This document shows, in pieces, positions 5,977 to 7,944 of a stretch of DNA of 7,944 bases. The stretch is from the NCBI GenBank assembly GCA_902802215.1, contig CADCLH010000085.1, positions 1 to 7,944 of the forward strand, written 5' to 3'. Source of the DNA: Oscillospiraceae bacterium. Its GTDB lineage: Bacteria > Bacillota > Clostridia > Oscillospirales > Oscillospiraceae. A program made the position numbers and the translations under genes. The number at the start of each line of letters is the position of its first letter. Position 1 is the first letter of the stretch. The notes under the pieces were generated by a model. That model did no database searches. It saw only the letters and a list, made by a program, of their open reading frames with translations, and was not told the origin of the DNA.

Positions 5977-6005
5977 TCGACAAGCGGAGAAAGCTGTGGT
6001 ATAGT
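5977..6005 (+). promoter_or_regulatory. Promoter of the inositol monophosphatase-family gene
   Basis: TCGACA (5977-5982) and TATAGT (6000-6005) are separated by 17 bases, and each matches the sigma-A consensus at five of six positions. The predicted start near 6012 leaves a leader of only about 17 bases, just enough for the gggag ribosome binding site at 6014-6018. Confidence 0.7.
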
Positions 6006-6028
6006 TCTGGTTTGGGAGATGATGGAAC

Positions 6029-6814
6029 ATGACCGATCGCGAGATCCTTGACCTGATCTGCGGCGCCGAGCGCGAGGCTGCCGCGCTGATCCTTCGGGCG
6101 CGCGGCATCCTGGCCGAGTGCAAGAGCGGCCGCCGCGACGTGGTGACCGAATACGACCGCCGGGTCCAGACCCTGCTGGTCGAGCGCCTCTCCGCCGCCG
6201 TGCCCGGGGCGCGCTTTTTCTGCGAGGAGAACGACCGGCACGACGATCTGCACGCGGACCTTGTTTTCATCATCGACCCCATCGACGGGACGATGAACTT
6301 CGTGCGCGGCTTTCACCACAGCTGTATCTCCGTCGCCTGCATGCGGCGGGGACGGCTGGCCGCCGGGGCGATCTACAACCCCTACGTCGACGAGCTGTTC
6401 ACCGCGCTCGACGGCGGCGGGGCCTTTCTCAACGACAGGCCCATCCGCGTCTCCGACGAGGGCCTCGGCGCGTCCGTGGTCTGCGTCGGCACCGCCCCCT
6501 ACTCCCCCGCGCTCGCCGACCGGAGCTTCGCGCTGATGAAGGCCGCCTATCTCGCGGGGCTCGATATCCGGCGCGAGGGCTCGGCCGCGCTCGATCTCTG
6601 CTCGGTGGCCGCGGGAAGGGCCGGGGCGTATTTCGAGCTCGGGCTCTCGCTCTGGGATTACGCCGCGGGCAAGCTGATCGTGGAGGAGGCCGGGGGCGTC
6701 TGCTGCCGGATCGACGGCGAGGCGCTGCCGCTCGACCCCTCGCGCCCCTCGGTGGCCGCGGGCGGCCCGCAGGCTCTGCGGGAGCTGCTGGAGCTGGCAA
6801 AGGAGATCAGATAA
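6029..6814 (+). CDS. Inositol monophosphatase-family protein
   Basis: A 261-residue Mg2+-dependent sugar-phosphate phosphatase of the inositol monophosphatase (SuhB/IMPase) superfamily, expected in the cytoplasm. Metal-site motifs are intact: the first acidic pair in FFCEEN (Glu66, Glu67; most members have GEE), the signature IDPIDGTMNFVRGF (82-95, with Asp83 and Asp86), and the C-terminal WDYAAGKLIVEEAGG (209-223, with Asp210). DVVTEYDR (37-44) is the usual N-terminal loop motif. The length is normal. The true substrate could be inositol phosphate, a nucleotide 3'-phosphate (CysQ-like) or another sugar phosphate; sequence alone does not decide. The ATG follows gggagatgatgg. The gene is divergent from rny and convergent with the folT-like gene, and appears to be monocistronic. 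Confidence 0.92.
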   Translation: MTDREILDLICGAEREAAALILRARGILAECKSGRRDVVTEYDRRVQTLLVERLSAAVPGARFFCEENDRHDDLHADLVFIIDPIDGTMNFVRGFHHSCISVACMRRGRLAAGAIYNPYVDELFTALDGGGAFLNDRPIRVSDEGLGASVVCVGTAPYSPALADRSFALMKAAYLAGLDIRREGSAALDLCSVAAGRAGAYFELGLSLWDYAAGKLIVEEAGGVCCRIDGEALPLDPSRPSVAAGGPQALRELLELAKEIR

Positions 6815-6836
6815 ACCCGGTCAGACTGTAGACAAG

Positions 6837-6865
6837 CCCTTGCAGGCAAGTCGGACCTGTAAGGG
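6837..6865. repeat. Inverted repeat, 10-bp stem
   Basis: The arms cccttgcagg (6837-6846) and cctgtaaggg (6856-6865) pair with one G-U. It lies 22 bases after the phosphatase stop codon and is the first of five consecutive stems in this intergenic region. No T-run follows on the plus strand. Confidence 0.6.
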
Positions 6866-6871
6866 GGAATT

Positions 6872-6902
6872 GTGAAAGGGGGACGGGGAGTCCCCCTTTC
6901 AC
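6872..6902 (+). terminator. Hairpin, 13-bp perfect stem
   Basis: The arms gtgaaagggggac (6872-6884) and gtccccctttcac (6890-6902) are perfect complements with a 5-base loop. The right arm contains a short T-run inside the stem, but none follows it. It may contribute to ending the phosphatase transcript, or may be part of a repeat array. Confidence 0.5.
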
Positions 6903-6914
6903 GTTCAATCCACA

Positions 6915-6950
6915 CAAAAATGGGAACTTTTTCGGAAGTTCCCATTTTTG
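6915..6950. terminator. Bidirectional intrinsic terminator
   Basis: The arms caaaaatgggaactt (6915-6929) and aagttcccatttttg (6936-6950) are perfect 15-bp complements. Because the outer part of the stem is an A-run facing a T-run, both strands read a GC core followed by TTTTT. This is the classic form of a shared terminator between convergent genes, here the phosphatase (plus) and the folT-like gene (minus). Confidence 0.8.
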
Positions 6951-6978
6951 CCGGTCAAGTTGCCGACAACTTGACCGG
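6951..6978. repeat. Inverted repeat, 12-bp perfect stem
   Basis: The arms ccggtcaagttg (6951-6962) and caacttgaccgg (6967-6978) are exact complements with the 4-base loop ccga. It abuts the bidirectional terminator and shares three bases (6976-6978) with the next stem, so the two hairpins cannot both form completely. Confidence 0.7.
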
Positions 6979-7002
6979 GCCGCTGCATGATGCAGCGGCC
7001 CG
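6976..7002 (-). repeat. Inverted repeat, 12-bp perfect stem after the folT-like gene
   Basis: The arms cgggccgctgca (6976-6987) and tgcagcggcccg (6991-7002) flank a 3-base loop. On the minus strand it follows the stop codon of the folT-like gene by seven bases, with no T-run after it. It may stabilise the 3' end of that mRNA. Confidence 0.65.
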
Positions 7003-7009
7003 AATTGAT

Positions 7010-7543
7010 TCAGTCTTCGATTCGTTTCCCCGTGGTCCGGGCGTCGTCCAGAACGCGGCGGATCAGCTTTGACCGCGTCAGCCACAGCAGCACCAGACTC
7101 TGCAGCGGCAGCATCACCGTCAGCTGCACCGCGCGCACGCCGAGCAGCGCGGTATAGGGCGTGCCGGTGATAAAGGCGATCATGGCGCTGTTGGCGAGGT
7201 ACGAGATCAGCACGCAGTTGAGGACCGCCGCCAGGATCGGGAAGCGCCAATCGGAAGCGCGCCGGTACAGGCACAGGCCGAAGATCGCGCCCGTGCAGGC
7301 CGCCGTCAGCGTAAAGCCGGGGAAATACGCCCCCGTCGGAAACAGCAGCGAGCCCAGCAGATCGCCGAGCGCCGCGACGCCCGCCGCCCACCAGGGTCCG
7401 TAGAGCATGGCGCACAGCGCCGTCGCCGCAAAGCCGAGGCCGATCTTCATCAGCGGCGTGTTGAAGGCCAAAATCCGCGTCAGGATCACGTCCGCCGCCA
7501 GCAGCAGCGCCGAGACCGCGAGCTTTTTTGTCTGCCCCTTCAC
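7010..7543 (-). CDS. folT: ECF transporter S component, FolT family
   Basis: The 177-residue substrate-binding membrane subunit of an energy-coupling factor importer, of the folate-specific FolT family. It is almost entirely hydrophobic, with about five or six membrane segments. The family hallmark is the block GPWWAAGVAALGDLLGSLLFPTGAYFPGFTLTA (49-81), of which LFPTGAYFPGFTLTA is nearly diagnostic; a conserved Arg-containing loop (LLGVRAVQL, 133-141) follows. I chose the GTG start at 7543 because gggaggt lies seven bases upstream and upstream codons would read through the promoter. The ATPases and T component it needs are not in the window and are usually encoded elsewhere as a shared module. 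Folate is the expected substrate, though some FolT-like S components may carry related molecules. No THF-type riboswitch was recognised in its short leader. Confidence 0.9.
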   Translation of the reverse strand: MKGQTKKLAVSALLLAADVILTRILAFNTPLMKIGLGFAATALCAMLYGPWWAAGVAALGDLLGSLLFPTGAYFPGFTLTAACTGAIFGLCLYRRASDWRFPILAAVLNCVLISYLANSAMIAFITGTPYTALLGVRAVQLTVMLPLQSLVLLWLTRSKLIRRVLDDARTTGKRIED

Positions 7544-7575
7544 GGGCCGCACCTCCCTTTTCTGTGTTCGCTGTG

Positions 7576-7604
7576 ATGATACCACAGACCACAGGGACTT
7601 GCAA
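7576..7604 (-). promoter_or_regulatory. Promoter of the folT-like gene
   Basis: On the minus strand TTGCAA (7599-7604) and TATCAT (7576-7581) are 17 bases apart, matching four and five of six sigma-A positions. Transcription would start near 7569, giving a leader of about 26 bases. The spacer region contains a tandem heptamer, accacag twice in a row on the plus strand (7581-7594), which could be a regulator site. Confidence 0.6.
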
Positions 7605-7617
7605 GTGGCAGGCCTCT

Positions 7618-7647
7618 GCATCAAATTTCCCGCGGCGGGAAATAATA
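7618..7647 (+). promoter_or_regulatory. Candidate sigma-F/sigma-G-type promoter of sigG
   Basis: The -10 element GGAAATAATA (7638-7647) matches the forespore sigma-F pattern GGNRANAMTR, as I recall it from Bacillus subtilis, at every position. Exactly 15 bases upstream is GCATC (7618-7622), four of five matches to GYWTA. In the sigma-G reading, GCATC is 18 bases before AATAATA (7641-7647), also close to consensus. The ribosome binding site gggggtggag (7665-7674) and the ATG at 7681 follow at suitable distances. In B. subtilis, sigG is transcribed by sigma-F and then by sigma-G itself, so this arrangement fits. Confidence 0.65.
7625..7643. promoter_or_regulatory. 19-bp perfect palindrome in the sigG promoter
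   Basis: The arms atttcccgc (7625-7633) and gcgggaaat (7635-7643) are exact complements around one central base. The palindrome fills the spacer and covers the first half of the -10 of the sigG promoter. It lies upstream of both predicted transcription starts, so it would not be in either mRNA. That favours a protein-binding operator over an RNA hairpin. The binding protein is unknown. Confidence 0.55.
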
Positions 7648-7680
7648 ACTCCACTCTTGTTTTCGGGGGTGGAGTTTTTC

Positions 7681-7944
7681 ATGCAGGGGAAGGTCGAGAT
7701 CTGCGGGGTCAACACGGCGAAGCTGCCGGTTCTGAAGGCCGCCGAGACGCGGGAGCTGCTGGAAAAGGCCCGGGCGGGCGACAAGGAGGCGCGGCAGGCG
7801 CTGATCGCGGGCAACCTCCGGCTGGTGCTGTCGGTCATCCAGAAGTTCACCGGCCGCGGCGAGAGCATGGACGATCTGTTTCAGGTCGGCTGCATCGGCC
7901 TCATCAAGGCCGTCGACTGCTTCGACCTGAGCCAGAACGTGCAG
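7681..7944 (+). CDS. sigG: RNA polymerase sporulation sigma factor SigG (5' part)
   Basis: The first 88 codons of the late forespore sigma factor, cut by the window edge; the full protein is normally about 260 residues. The N-terminus reads MQGKVEICGVNTAKLPVLK, which is the characteristic SigG opening (KVEICGV-T-KLPVLK). It is followed by sigma region 2: ARQALIAGNLRLVLSVIQKF (38-57) and DDLFQVGCIGLIKAVDCFDL (64-83). SigG directs RNA polymerase to spore-protection and germination genes in the engulfed forespore. The ATG at 7681 is preceded by gggggtggag. In many spore formers sigG lies directly after spoIIGA and sigE; here its upstream neighbour is the divergent folT-like gene instead. It shares a short control region with that gene and has a probable forespore promoter. 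Confidence 0.95.
   Translation, partial: MQGKVEICGVNTAKLPVLKAAETRELLEKARAGDKEARQALIAGNLRLVLSVIQKFTGRGESMDDLFQVGCIGLIKAVDCFDLSQNVQ

Noticed and set aside
6837..7002. CRISPR-like array reading of the hairpin cluster
   Set aside because: The stems differ from each other and there is no regular direct repeat or spacer length.
7544..7680. Possible THF riboswitch upstream of folT
   Set aside because: The predicted transcript leader is too short and no riboswitch-like core could be traced by eye.
6807..7868. 353-codon minus-strand frame across folT and the sigG start
   Set aside because: It is in a different frame from the clear FolT protein, runs antisense through sigG and has frame-shifted composition.

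Overview
The window is GC-rich DNA that most likely comes from an endospore-forming, high-GC gut Clostridium relative such as an Oscillospiraceae-type Firmicute. The evidence is the start of the forespore sigma factor gene sigG at the right edge, a ribonuclease Y gene (the Firmicutes-type mRNA decay enzyme), a FolT-type ECF transporter S component, strong AGGAGG-like ribosome binding sites and housekeeping promoters with 17-bp spacers. The family placement is an inference from gene content, base composition and the style of the intergenic repeats.

Layout. Positions 1-573 hold no convincing gene and are a mosaic of perfect inverted repeats. Positions 574-1410 (minus) encode an AraC-family regulator, divergent from a DAACS-family sodium/amino-acid symporter at 1551-2792 (plus). 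The 140-bp region between them carries a good promoter for each gene and a 21-bp-spaced direct repeat that looks like an AraC-type operator. Positions 2793-3006 hold two hairpins flanking a large dispersed-type inverted repeat. Positions 3007-4056 (minus) encode a membrane-anchored protein of unknown function with a Pro-rich linker and an acidic tail. Positions 4191-5732 (minus) encode ribonuclease Y with a strong terminator, a structured leader and a near-consensus promoter. Positions 6029-6814 (plus) encode an inositol monophosphatase-family enzyme with its own promoter. Positions 6837-7002 are a tightly packed array of five hairpins between convergent genes. Positions 7010-7543 (minus) encode a FolT-type S component with a GTG start. 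From 7681 to the right edge (plus) is the 5' part of sigG, preceded by what looks like a forespore (sigma-F-type) promoter with a 19-bp palindrome lying in it.

How the genes fit together. Nearly every gene here looks like its own transcription unit. The regulator and symporter probably form a local control circuit. Rny, the phosphatase, the FolT component and sigG are housekeeping or sporulation genes that are not obviously linked to each other. I found no defence system, mobile element with a transposase, CRISPR array, tRNA or rRNA. The most interesting content is regulatory: the sigG promoter and palindrome, the AraC operator geometry, the 5'-terminal hairpin of the rny leader, and unusual substrate-site residues in the symporter.
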